DNA of 64,000 nt from Brachyhypopomus gauderio (lineage: Eukaryota > Chordata > Actinopteri > Gymnotiformes > Hypopomidae): NCBI RefSeq assembly GCF_052324685.1, contig NC_135211.1, positions 20,238,324-20,302,323 of the forward strand. Reading direction: 5' to 3'. Made by a program: the position numbers and the translations under genes. Under the pieces are notes generated by a model. That model did not search any database. It was not told where the DNA came from and saw nothing but the letters and a program-made list of their open reading frames with translations. Of this stretch, positions 21,650 to 33,200 are shown one piece after another (position 1 is the first letter of the stretch; every line of letters starts with the position of its first letter).

Positions 21650-21885
21650 AGTGAGTGTGTGTGTGTGTGTGCAGCAGGGTGTCTGTGACTGAGGGGGAGT
21701 TAATGTATGGAGGTGGAAGTTGTGTGGGTGCGTGTGTGTGTGTATGTGTGTGTGTGTGTATTAGTGTGTGCATGTGCACTTGGTGTATTACATTAGTGTG
21801 TGTGTGTGTGTGTATTGGAGTAGTGCATGTGTGTGTGTGTGTGTGCATGTGTGTATTGGGGTAGTGTATGTGTTTATTGGGGCAC

Positions 21886-21925
<40 letters not shown>

Positions 21926-21960
21926 TGTGTGTGTGTGTGTGTATTGGGGGTAGTGTATTT
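21650..21960. repeat. GT-rich compound microsatellite upstream of apobec2
   Basis: Several (GT)n runs with inserts such as GTATTGGGGTAGTG. Part of this, GCAGCAGGGTGTCTGTGACT at about 21671, recurs at 23885 and 23985 in the apobec2 exon 1 duplicate region. Confidence 0.85.
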
Positions 21961-22778
21961 GTATGTGTTAGGTCAGTAGGTGTTTGTGGGTCATCTCCTT
22001 GGGAGCAGCTGCCGTGTGAACTATATAAAGCCTGGAGGGTTAGTGTCGGAGAGCTGGCTTCACAGATCTTACGCAGTCAAATCAACCTGGTCCGAAACCT
22101 CTCAAAATGGCACACATTGGCCACTAGGGGTCAGCATGCTTCCAATGCTTCCAACTTTCGGTTATGTGGATTTTGGTTTGGGCCAGACTTAGTGTAGGCT
22201 ATTTCTCTCACAAAAAGAAAACCAAACTAAGTTATGAAACTCCTACCACTTGCTTCATCTTTGCTGTGTGTCACATTTTATCAGACACTTACCTTCATAC
22301 AGTCGTCATTCTCCAAACTCGTAAGCAATACCTTTATTTAAAAGCATATTTCATACATAAAAATACAGCTGAATGTGCTTTACAATGAAACTAGACATGT
22401 AAAACAAAAAATAAAGATCATTCAAAGATGTTTTATTAACCACACTAATAACTAAAGAAAGTAAAGATAAGTCAAAATATGAAAAATAAAAATTTAGCAA
22501 AAATAGTGGTGTTTGCTTACTTAAAAACAGTAATGAGGAATTAAATATATAAAACATTTAATATAAACAAAATGGTAAAACAAGAACAATTGAATGAAAT
22601 AAATGAAATGAAATGAAATAAAATCAAAATGAGAATAAAGCAAAACACTCGTCAGAGACTCGTCTTTAGTCTCCGTTGCAACAAAAGCACAGGAAAAGAG
22701 CGTTAACAAGAAATAAAACCCAAAGACATTCTGTTAGGTGCTGATGCATGGTGCGCGCCGTAGCGGGACTGAGGCATA

Positions 22779-23095
22779 GACTGTGTTCGAAATAGCCTAT
22801 TACATACTACTGGCATATGCTTGGGCCCCAAATCAGTATCCAGTATGCAGTATGCGAGTAAAAATTTTTTTTCCAGTACGTGAAACATCCCCGGATGACA
22901 TACTACTTCCGCAAAATATTCCAGTATGCGAACAGAGCTATCTTCATGGTGTACTGCATCCCATCATGCAACGCTATGTTCATGTGACCCCGTAGTATGC
23001 TTTGCTTTTGTTGCATACTGGAAACTGTACTGCATACTACTACGAGGACCAATATGCAGTATCCAGTATGTAGTAGGCTATTTCGAACACAGCCC
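22779..23095 (-). mobile_element. Palindromic-end MITE, copy B
   Basis: The element starts ACTGTGTTCGAAATAGCCTA and ends with the reverse complement TAGGCTATTTCGAACACAGC. The interior matches 7788-8065 in opposite orientation. About 316 bp, no coding capacity. Flanking duplication is not clear. Overlapping frames in the area are artefacts. Confidence 0.8.
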
Positions 23096-23357
23096 ATACT
23101 CGTGCGTGCTCTATGCAGGAAACAACGTGTCGCGCTGGAACAGAGCACATGCTCATATAGAGGGACAAAAAAACTTGGAACAGATGTACAGGATCAATAG
23201 AGATTGGGATTAGGGCAGGTGCGGTGTGTGTGTGTGAGTGTGTAGTATAGTAATAGTAGTAGTGTGTGTGTAGTGTGTGAGTGTAGTGTGTGAGAGATTG
23301 GCAGTGAGTGTGTTCCTCCTTCTGGGTGCCTAAAGAACTCTAAATGAGTCAGTCAGT

Positions 23358-23526
23358 GTAGTGAAAGCAGGGGAGTATGGGTAGTGAAAGCAGGGGAGTA
23401 TGGGTAGTGAAAGCTGGGGAGTATGGGTAGTGAAAGCAGGGGAGTATGAGTAGTGAAAGCTGGGGAGTATGGGTAGTGAAAGCAGGGAAGTATGAGTAGT
23501 GAAAGCAGGGGAGTATGTATGGGTAG
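23358..23526. repeat. 23-bp minisatellite, about 7 copies
   Basis: Unit GTAGTGAAAGCAGGGGAGTA plus TGG, with A/T and G/A variants between copies. It ends at GTAGCTAC. Confidence 0.9.
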
Positions 23527-23661
23527 CTACTGCACAGTTCTCAATGGGACTTCAGTTTTGACCAAGGGTTCATTATAATGCATGTGGTCAAGTCCTGAGT
23601 AAAGCTGCTTTTCCCAGAGTGCAGAGTAGCACCTATTCAACATGAAACTGTATGTCTGTCT

Positions 23662-23663
<2 letters not shown>

Positions 23664-23728
<65 letters not shown>

Positions 23729-23734
23729 ACACAC
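23664..23734. repeat. (CT)n-(CA)n compound microsatellite
   Basis: A TC run (about 23664-23692) passes into an AC run (to about 23722). It splits the flank of the duplicated apobec2 exon segment. Confidence 0.9.
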
Positions 23735-23774
23735 AGAGACTCCTGTATGATATATTAATGGTGTGTGCTCTCAC

Positions 23775-23870
23775 AGTTGCATGAGCTCGAATGGTTGCTG
23801 CTCCATGGGCTCTGGCTTGTCCTGTTCCCCTTCGGTGTTGGTAGCCTCCTTGTTAGTGGCTGCGTCCCTG
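23775..23870 (-). pseudogene. Partial duplicate of apobec2 exon 1
   Basis: The - strand encodes RDAATNKEATNTEGEQDKPE and then PMEQQPFEL, close to the end of apobec2 exon 1 (NGDAATNREATNTEGDQDKP, PMELPPFE). Flanks are copied too: GCTTTTCCCAGAGTGCAG (about 23607; original about 21238) and CTCCTGTATGATAT. The copy breaks at GGCTGCGTCCC, where the original continues to the ATG but the copy jumps into (GT)n and a GCAGCA.TGTGTCTGTGACTGAGG block. The start codon and Lys/Glu part are lost. The donor GTGAGAGC at 23774 and its phase (two bases left over) are kept, so it could still splice in frame to exon 2. It is a decayed copy or an alternative first exon. Confidence 0.85.
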
Positions 23871-23875
23871 TGTGT

Positions 23876-23936
23876 GTGTGTGTGCAGCAGTGTGTCTGTG
23901 ACTGAGGGGAAGGTGAATTGTGAGTATGCCTGGAAG

Positions 23937-23988
<52 letters not shown>

Positions 23989-24037
23989 CAGTGTGTCTGT
24001 GACTGAGGGGAAGGTGAATTGTGAGTATGCCTGGAAG

Positions 24038-24090
<53 letters not shown>
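23876..24090. repeat. (GT)n arrays with duplicated 62-bp spacer
   Basis: Three GT runs (about 23871-23884, 23938-23984, 24039-24087) are separated by two near-identical spacers, GCAGCAGTGTGTCTGTGACT to GCCTGGAAGTAGTG. Spacer and array were amplified together from the region upstream of apobec2 exon 1. Confidence 0.9.
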
Positions 24091-24093
<3 letters not shown>

Positions 24094-24264
24094 TCATCCA
24101 GTTAATTGGAAAACAAGTGTTGGTTTAAAAATGTTGCCACATCTCCTTCTTAGTTCATTACCTGCTCCTTGTTACCTGCCTTGTGTGTGTGTACAAAACC
24201 CTGTCTGTGCTGACCGTGTGGTCAGTCAGATTTCTGACAAGGTGCTGAGCTCTCTGTGCTTTTT

Positions 24265-24728
24265 ATGTACCCTACCCCTGTTGTAAGTCTGTGTTTGGTC
24301 CTGTACCCTAACCCTGCTGTAAGCCTGTGTTTGGTCCTGTACCCTACCCCTGCTGTAAGTCTGTGTTTGGTCCTGTACCCTACCCCTGCTGTAAGTCTGT
24401 GTTTGGTCCTGTATCCTAACCCTGCTGTAAGCCTGTGTTTGGTCCTGTACCCTAACCCTGCTGTAAGCTTGTGTTTGGTCCTGTACCCTACCCCTGCTGT
24501 AAGTCTGTGTTTGGTCCTGTACCCTAACGCTGCTGTAAGCCTGTGTTTGGTCCTGTACCCTAACAATGCTGTAAGCGTGTGTTTGGTCCTGTACCCTAAC
24601 CCTGCTGTAAGCTTGTGTTTGGTCCTGTACCCTAACCCTGCTGTAAGCTTGTGTTTGGTCCTGTATCCTAACCCTGCTGTAAGCCTGTGTTTGGTCCTGT
24701 ACACTAACCCTGCTGTAAGCGTGTGTTA
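24265..24728. repeat. 36-bp minisatellite, about 13 copies
   Basis: Unit about ACCCTAACCCTGCTGTAAGC followed by CTGTGTTTGGTCCTGT. Since 36 is divisible by three, frames stay open on both strands and give repetitive predicted proteins (periods of 12 residues). These are not genes. CCCTAACCC in the unit resembles telomere repeat by chance. Confidence 0.95.
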
Positions 24729-25030
24729 GGCGGCGAAAAACGTTTCGAAAAACGAGTTTTATGACAGTTGAACCCAAAAGCGTAGCCGCAAAAAACTACC
24801 AAACTAAGACAACCAAAAGGAATACGGGAAAAGCACACAACCAAAAAACACCGTTAAACGGAGCACGTTGAATAAACGGGGAGAAAAAAAACAAAAGATC
24901 GCAGAAAACTAATGAATGCCAGAGGAATGCAAGTCGCTGGCTCTCTAACCATAACGGTGAGTAACAAAAAAACCTTCCCAAAATAACCAAACGAAGCCCT
25001 CGCAGTAAGCGTGTGTTTGGTCCTGTACTC
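24729..25030. other. Unrelated insert within the 36-bp minisatellite
   Basis: Repeat units stop at GTAAGCGTGTGTT and resume at 25004 with the same 13 bases, GTAAGCGTGTGTTTGGTCCT. Between them lie about 270 bases, A-rich with many CAAAA stretches and no repeat units. The 13-base repeat may be a target-site duplication or simply the repeat unit. The element was not identified. Confidence 0.55.
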
Positions 25031-25624
25031 CCTGCTGTTTTTGTGACGTTGTTTGCGTTTTGCTTTTGTATTAAACATCGTTTTTGTTCTGTGACTCATG
25101 TCTGCATCTCCTTTTCACCTGACACACTCACAGCAGGTGATAGGGCAGTGTGCTTCATAAGAAAATCATGGTTATTGTATGTATCAAACACTGCACTTAA
25201 ATCTAAAAGAACATGCACAACATTCGAGATTATCTGAGATTGCTATGCTGTTTCACAGTGACCTGAACTCAACCCTGACTGGAATGTTTTGATTTTCATT
25301 TGTACAAATATGAGTTTTTCTTATATTTTTCTTAAGAATGGTCATTGGAAACTTGTATAAAATTACTTAAGAGTGATGGATTTAGATTGTGTTTCTTTAG
25401 ATTTGACCACAGAATACTGGAGTATATCAATAAAAGTGCCTGTATCTAGAACAGTGTCTAAAACACTAAAAAAATATTATCTAAAATGAGATAAAAATGA
25501 GGTTGGAATTGAAAAAAAATACAGATGCCTGAGCTGAGAAATGACATTACAGTCAGGCAAGCCATACACAATCAATCAAAATGTGGAATGTAGCTGAATT
25601 TACAGTCAAAAGTGAAACACATAT

Positions 25625-25690
25625 TCAAAGACAGAAATGGACAAAAGACTGGTGTGTGGTGTCCAGTCTCTGTCCATTTCTGTCTTTGAA
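25625..25690. other. 66-nt precursor-microRNA-like hairpin
   Basis: TTCAAAGACAGAAATGGACA (25625-25644) pairs perfectly with TGTCCATTTCTGTCTTTGAA (25671-25690). After a small internal loop AGACTGG pairs with CCAGTCT, closing a 10-nt loop. The shape suits a microRNA precursor, but no known microRNA is recognised. Confidence 0.45.
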
Positions 25691-25769
25691 ACCAGCTCCA
25701 TCACAACAGCAGCACATAGTAAACCTCATAGTGACGTTTTCCCAAACAGAAACCATTGCCTGCAGGAAA

Positions 25770-25770
<1 letters not shown>

Positions 25771-25832
<62 letters not shown>
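25771..25832. repeat. (CA)n microsatellite
   Basis: About 31 uninterrupted CA units. Confidence 0.95.
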
Positions 25833-25834
<2 letters not shown>

Positions 25835-26128
25835 TTCCCCTTCCGAGCTGAGAACAACTCCTTTATTGGGTGGAGGAGCATGAACAGACAGGTAGAAACT
25901 GCACCCACACTTCCCCTGACACTGGGCTCCTGAAGCCCCAGAGAAGCTGGCAGTGTGTGGATCTTTGGAAGATTCATATAAACAGTGTTATAAAAAGACA
26001 GTTTTAACATTTACATGTAAAAGTCGCTTTTAAAAGCAGAAAAGCAACTTGTTTGAAAGGTTGCAGCTTTTGAAAGTATTTGAAAATCTCTCAGCATAGC
26101 AAAGTAGTCAGTAACATATAGACCTCTG

Positions 26129-26322
26129 GGCAGTCATGGCCTGGTGGTTAGGGAACTGGTCTTGTGACCGGAGGGTCGTGGGTTCAATTCCCAGACCTGA
26201 AGCCATGACTGAGGTGCCCCTGAGCAAGGCCCTTAACCCTCAATTGCTCACTTGTATAAAAATGAGATAAAATGTAAGTTGCTCTGGATAAGGGCGTCTG
26301 CCAAATGCCATTAAAAAAAAAA
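26129..26322 (+). mobile_element. tRNA-derived SINE with L2-like tail
   Basis: The head has Pol III promoter boxes: A box TGGCCTGGTGGTTAGGGAAC and B box GGTTCAATTCCC (about 26181). The tail, GTTGCTCTGGATAAGGGCGT and CTGCCAAATGCC, is shared with L2-type LINEs and ends in an A run. ACCTCTG flanks both ends (26122-26128 and 26323-26329), a target-site duplication of at least 7 bp. Confidence 0.9.
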
Positions 26323-27575
26323 ACCTCTGTGACCTGGTATGGGAGTGGAGTTGATGGCATGTAAAATGCAATTATATTACGAATGAAACCTGCACATTAC
26401 AATCCTTCAGCATGCTGCAGTATTTCATTACTAGGCCCCAGGCATTGGTGACAGTTCCAGCTATTAGTGCCACTGTGATTGGTTCACACTGGTATGAAAA
26501 CATTCCTTCCTTCTGTGGCCAATAGCAACACATCTCCTTCTACATTCATAATGGCTTTTCTATTCCAGGGCTTTGACTTTTGTCTGTTTGTATACCTCAC
26601 AATATTGGACTGTCAGACATTCAAATACATACCCACTCAAACAAATACAGGCGCAAACACATACACACCCTCTCATCTACATCCACAGACACAAGCGACC
26701 AGTAATCAGTGGGAGTATAGGGGGTTTCTCTGCCCCCCCCCCCACGCATACATATGTGTTATTAACTATATGGTTAACTACAGTGGACATGAGATTATTT
26801 CCTCATCCATTCAGATTTTTTCTTTTTTACATATACTGTATGTACACCTTAAAGGTGTTGCTTGAAAATCCTGAAAGATACTGCTGAGATGCCTGTAAGG
26901 CATCTGACTGTCCCTCCTCTGTGGACTGTGTCTGTGTGAGTATGACACATGTCTGTCACCACTGGTGCAGTTAGGGACTCATGCCAGGAGGTTGTGACAA
27001 ACAGCCCTGAAACTGTTTTTATAAAAGTGCTTTCATCATTCAGTGAACTCTGAGGCCCTCTGACGTGTTTCAGAAACCTTATGATGAGTGTCACTAAACC
27101 TTTAATTAACCAATTTGTGATGATGAGTTTCCTATTTGTAACTCTTCCCTTAAACTGGTTTGCCACAGACACATCCTGTATTTAGGTTTACAGATTAATG
27201 TTGTATTTAAATGTACAGATATGTTATTTTTTCATTTAGACATAATTGTCATATTATGCAGATAATGTACTAATGATTTATTATTCAGCATGAAACCCCA
27301 CACCTTTCTTACAGTACACTTTACAATGCTTGTCCTCACAGAAGACAAGCAGCACAGAGATGGACAAAAGTAACATTTTCACCTTGTAAACAGCAGGTCT
27401 GTTTGTATGTATGTTTATGTGCAGTTCTGAGCATTTTTGACCAAACCTGACACCTTGTTCCCTGCCTGTTGAAGCCCTGCCCTGATTGGTCCATTTACTT
27501 ACACTTTTATTTGAGTACAAAAAATTACTGCTGCAACAAATAAAAGATACAAATACAAATATGGACATCCCTAAT

Positions 27576-27577
<2 letters not shown>

Positions 27578-27627
<50 letters not shown>

Positions 27628-27651
27628 TCAAAACCACATACATACATACAT

Positions 27652-27709
<58 letters not shown>
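27578..27709. repeat. Two (CA)n arrays joined by (CATA)n
   Basis: CA runs at 27578-27624 and 27659-27709 with ACATACATACATACATATAC between them. Open frames here are repeat artefacts. Confidence 0.95.
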
Positions 27710-27712
<3 letters not shown>

Positions 27713-28116
27713 ACCACAAACCGCTCCCAAGAAATAAACGGTCACACTAACACATAGTCATACAAACAAACACACATGTACACACACCCACACACACCTG
27801 ATGGAGGCAATGAAGGTGCACGGAATGCTCCATGACGGAGAGTCTCCATAGCAAAACCAGTTCAGTCACATTCCAGGACACCTTACCACTCTCTGTGGTG
27901 GAAAAGGGAGGAAAGAAAGAGATTGTGAAATGTGGGAAAATACAGCTAGAATTACCTGGCTGTGTACAGGTGAAGTTACCTGGATGTGTACATGCAGCAT
28001 AATGAACAAATAGAGTCTGGCAACCTCATAGAATGAATGAAATACGCCAATCAGCATTAAACCATAAAATAATCCACTGGAAAGAATCACTTAAGAAGAG
28101 TCTGGGCACTGATCAT

Positions 28117-28165
28117 GCACTCCTCACAACCCCAATCAGGGACTGATTGGGGTTGTGAGGAGTGC
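28117..28165. repeat. Perfect 23-bp inverted repeat, 3-nt loop
   Basis: GCACTCCTCACAACCCCAAT plus CAG (28117-28139) is followed by GGA and its exact reverse complement (28143-28165). Partial outer pairing of GCACTGA/TCAGTGC is also present. Confidence 0.9.
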
Positions 28166-28859
28166 GGCAGTCAGTGCTTGGGGTTCCTAGTCCTTTTTGC
28201 CAACTTTTGGAGATGCCTGATTCATTTACTCCAAAAAGAAAGAAGGAGAGAGAGACGGAAAGAGAGAGAGATAGTACATAATGCAATATTGTAAATATAA
28301 TAATCTAATGTTAATCTAATAATTAATGTTATCAGTAGAGAGTTTTTTTGTCATAAGACAGATGTGGATCTACTTCAAGGTAAACCAAATTCTGCTTTGT
28401 TCTGTTGTCATAGTTGCTTGGTTTAACATGAGAAATAAAGTGCTTTTCTGAGCATATATAAAGCATTGGGAGTCATGGACACTGTGCCCGCGTACAACAG
28501 GTGGCAGCACAGTGCCACTGTGTGTTTGTGTAGTGAAGCCATTCTAACCCACCTGTTTCTGTTCATCTCACTTCCAACACACCTGAACACAAAGGCCACA
28601 CAGTGCACATGCTGTCACATGTCACGTTCATTCACTCTTGCTGACACATTTCACACTCCCACACACTTCCACACACTCCTACACACTCCTGGGTCTGATC
28701 CAGCTCTGTACAGGACTAAAAACATCCACACTGTGCATACAGTTGAATTAAAATGTTTGGGGTAGAGATAGTAATTAACAGGAGATATTTGCCTAACCAA
28801 ATAAAACATCTTCAGCATGAACTCGTGTCTCATGAACAGGCCGAATAAACCCTGAGATT

Positions 28860-29170
<311 letters not shown>

Positions 29171-29657
29171 AGGTAAACAGTAAATATTGGCACAAATGAC
29201 TTCATTTGCTAAGTGCAAACAGAGAGCTCTGTATGGGTGAGGAGTTTGTGGAAAATGGGGCTATGTCAATATAACATGGTTTGTGTTTGAGTGTTGGAGA
29301 GTGCACCTGTGAATGTGTGTCTATGTGAAGAGTCTTGTCTGATGACCTGATCTATGATGGTTTTGAGACTCCTGCTTTAACTTACATTGTCATCCACCTG
29401 AGTTCTGTTATACAGACAGATAGGTAGGCAGACAGGCAGGACAGATAGATAGGCAAAAAGTGCAAGAAAAGTGATTAAGAGCAGACGGGTATAGAGGACA
29501 TGGCACAAGCAGTGAGGGTTTAAGACAAGGTAGAGAGAGAGAAAGAGAGGGAGAGAGAGAGAATGAGAGGGAGAGAGACAAACATTAGAGGTGGAGCTAT
29601 TCTGTCTTCTGTGGAATTCCCCCCAGTACACACCTGGCCACGCCCCTTCATGTTGTC

Positions 29658-29665
29658 TATAAAAG
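29658..29665 (+). promoter_or_regulatory. TATA box of elf3
   Basis: TATAAAAG follows CACGCCCCTTC. About 180 bases on is a donor, TGACCAG|GTACATC (exon ends 29846), so exon 1 is about 29689-29846 and non-coding. GGGAATTTCT in exon 1 (about 29763) is a near-match to an NF-kB site. Confidence 0.65.
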
Positions 29666-30207
29666 CTTCAGGTAAACGTAGCTCAGGTAAATGCAGAGAA
29701 AAACGCTCCTGACAAACTCACATATGTGAAGACACACAGTTCTTGAGACACTAACTGAGGCGGGAATTTCTTCAGCAGAACTGAGTGGATAATAACCTCA
29801 CTGGACATACTTATCTCACCTTCACTTGCCCGGACCCACTGACCAGGTACATCATGAATCTTTCAGCTCTCTACAGCCATGAAACACGGTAGTCAAATGG
29901 TTAAAGGAATTATAGATAGATAGATAGATAGATATATTTATCTATGGATTATAGATAAATGCAGTAACCGTTATGAGTTTATGATTACAGCATAATCTTT
30001 GTCTAAAGAGTGGATTCCAAACAGTGCAGGATATCAAACACAGACACTGTTGGGTTGTAGCTGTTTTTGTTTGATATAATATGCACATTCTGTGTCATAC
30101 ACTTTAGTGTTTGTCTTTTAAGCTCATTGCAGTGAGCGATGTTCTGAAACGTGCTTTATTACAGTCAGCAGTTCTGAATGTGCTTTTGCTCACGCTCCAG
30201 ATCTGCA

Positions 30208-33200
30208 ATGGCCTCCAGCGAACTAAGCCGGATCCTTAACAACGCAAATGCCAACCTGTACCCATCAGAGCCACAGCAGAACCTTCACCCCATGCACCGC
30301 TGTCTGCAGCAGCCTGACCTGCCCTTCTGTCACGGCACCACCACACTAGGTAAGAAACACCAGCAGTAAGCGCAGTGTGTGTGGATATCAGCCGTGTGTG
30401 GATATCAGTCATGACTCTCGTTTCTGCCATTACCTGAGCTCTATGCTAACCTGTTTCTAATAGCTAAGATTCTCTGTGGACCCCAAAGCATATTTGTAAA
30501 ATATTTTAAATACATAACATAGCTAACATAACCCCCATTTCTCATCATGTACTTTGCCTGTCTCACCTCCACACCCTCCGGGTCACCAGGGAGCTGCTAC
30601 TCCAACCATGTGTGACTGTGGGGGGTCAAGGTCAATCCCTTAGTCAAGGTCAATCCCTTAGCCAAGGTCCCTTACTCAAGGTCCCTTAGTTTTACTTCCA
30701 CATAGGTTTAGTCTATTTTGTCACACATTACATAAAAAAAAACATTTTTAACCAAAGCCCGAAGCTACTTTCCCCCTTATTTTAACATTCCCTGATGTGT
30801 GCACATACAGTCATCAGGAATATTGTCTTAACACTCTATGTGGTGTATGTAAACATATGTAAGGTTTTGTATAACAGAAGGAAGTTTCGTTGAGGATGTG
30901 GTGGTGTAGTGATTAGGGGGCGTGTGGGCTTGTTACCTCTGTGACCCAGTGTTTTATCTCCAGCGAAGTGTTAGCGGGAAGAGTGGAGCTGTTAAATGTG
31001 ACAGGGTTGGACTTCACAATGACTTCATCTGCCACCTGAAGAATCATTAACCTGGGGAATGTTTAACCTTCCACAGCACCACAGCCTTCTCTTTATCCCA
31101 GTTCTTTTTTAATGATCCCTACCAGTCCTTAGTGCCACGACCAAAACCCACAGGAGTCGCGCAGAAGGTTTCTGCCCTTTTACACAGGTCCTGTTGGCAT
31201 CTAGATAACGCTGAATCACTTACTGTTTCACTAGAGGTGAAGCAATTAAACAGATATGCTCCTGTAAAGCGCAGCTACTATTGCCCCAGCATGGGGGTGT
31301 CACCCTTGAGCCATACCGTTCACCTATCATACCGTTCACCTATCACACCGTTCACCTATCATACCATTCACCTATCATACCATTCACCTATCATACCGTT
31401 CACCTATCATACCATTCACCTATCATACCGTTCACCTATCATACCATTCACCTATCATACCGTTCACCTATCATACCATTCACCTATCATACCGTTCACC
31501 TATCATACCATTCACCTATCATACCATTCACCTACCATACCATTCACCTATCATACCATTCACCTATGATACCGTTCACCTATCATACCATTCACCTATC
31601 ATACCATTCACCTATCATACCGTTCACCTATCATACCGTTCACCTATCATACCATTCACCTATCATACCTATCATTCCTCTGTGCCCCCACAGGTCCATG
31701 GCACCAGGTGAACCCACAATACTGGAGCAAACGCAACGTTATGGAATGGATCGCGTTCCATGTGGAGGAGAGTAGGTTTGACGCCAGCCAGCTGAATCTG
31801 AGCTGTTGCACTATGGACGGCCCAACGCTGTGTCTGCACAACAGAGAGAGTTTGACCAGCATGTTCGGCCTGCTGCTGGGAGAACAGCTGTACCGCAGTC
31901 TGGAGAGCCTCAAAGCCAAACACGGTACGAGTCACAAGTGAAGCATGTTAAAACCAGAGGAAGGCATGTCAGTTTAAAAATGGCAGTTTTGTTCTCATGA
32001 TTGGGTAATCAAGCTGAACAGGTAGTAAGGACCGTGTCCCATGTTGTGATTGCAGCCGACGACACCATGCAGAGCTGCATCCTGAACGAGACGTACGCCC
32101 TGCTCGATGACTTCCTGCTGGATCTGCCACATTCGCCCTTCATCACCGACAGTACTGGCCCGCTGCTCGATACTGTGGTCGTCCAGAATGTCCGCACAGG
32201 TGAGCAGCACGTCTCCCTAACCTGTGTTTCCTTAGCAACAGCTGTGACTGCTCCGTAAGTCTTGCACAACCTGCTCCTGTGCCTTGATGTGCTGATATGC
32301 TGTCTGTTTAGATAAGGCCGAAAGTGACTTTGGCTACTACAATGATTACAAGATCCAGCTGACACCAGACAGTGACAATGGATACGACTCCTACTCAGAG
32401 AGCCTGCAGAGCTCCACAGCAGGTCAGCAACACCCCAAACCATGCACACGTCACTAATCTGAGTTCATGCATATTTTACTAATCTGAGTTCATGCACACG
32501 TCACTAATCTGAGTTCATGCATATGTTACTAATCTGAGATCATGCACATGTCAATAATCTGAGTTCATGCACGGATCACTAATCTGAATTCATGCACACA
32601 TCACTAATCTGAGTTCATGCACACGTAACTAATCTGAGTTCATGCACACGTAATTAATCTGCTTGAGTTAATTACTGATGGTGTGTTTGTTAGAGATGAT
32701 CTAAACCTCTCTCTCATGTCTCTCTCTTTCCAGGAAGTTTTCTGAACCCAAGTTCTCCAGAATCTGCTGGGAGTGACTCAGATCCTGAGTATTCAGACTC
32801 TCGCTGCCACGTGACTACACGTGAGTGCATTTTTCCAGAAGCTTTCCTATGCCATTGCTCATTCACTCTACATTTCACACAGGTGGAGTATAGCTGGGTG
32901 TGACTCTTAATGTTTACGGTTTTTTTTTTGCCACAGAGAGCATTATAAAGCAAGAACCTGTAGAGAAGAAAAAGAGAGGTAGACCTCCCAAACTTGGCCG
33001 TGGCTCTGAGCACTTCGCTGAGACCAAAAAGAACAAACATGGTGAGTGTCCACACACATCCTACCCAGATCGGCCAGCCTGTCCTTAACACACACACCCA
33101 GAATCAATAATCATTAATACACAGCTATGGATCAATGGGCTGTGGGATGATTTACCCTGCTGTCCTGACCAGTGTGTGACCTGTTCCCACCAGCTCCTCG

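Noticed and set aside
24265-24728. Possible CRISPR array
   Set aside because: Units abut with no unique spacers, there are no cas genes, and the DNA is vertebrate. The same applies to the arrays at 37090, 48305 and 50598.
24222-24777. Long repetitive frames on both strands
   Set aside because: Products of a 36-bp tandem repeat that happens to lack stops.
26170-26200. tRNA gene (A and B boxes)
   Set aside because: The B box is part of a SINE with an L2-like tail, A run and target duplication; no cloverleaf acceptor stem closes.
31132-31775. Repetitive frames in elf3 intron 2
   Set aside because: Products of the 16-bp minisatellite; the real exon starts at 31694 in the frame set by exon 2.
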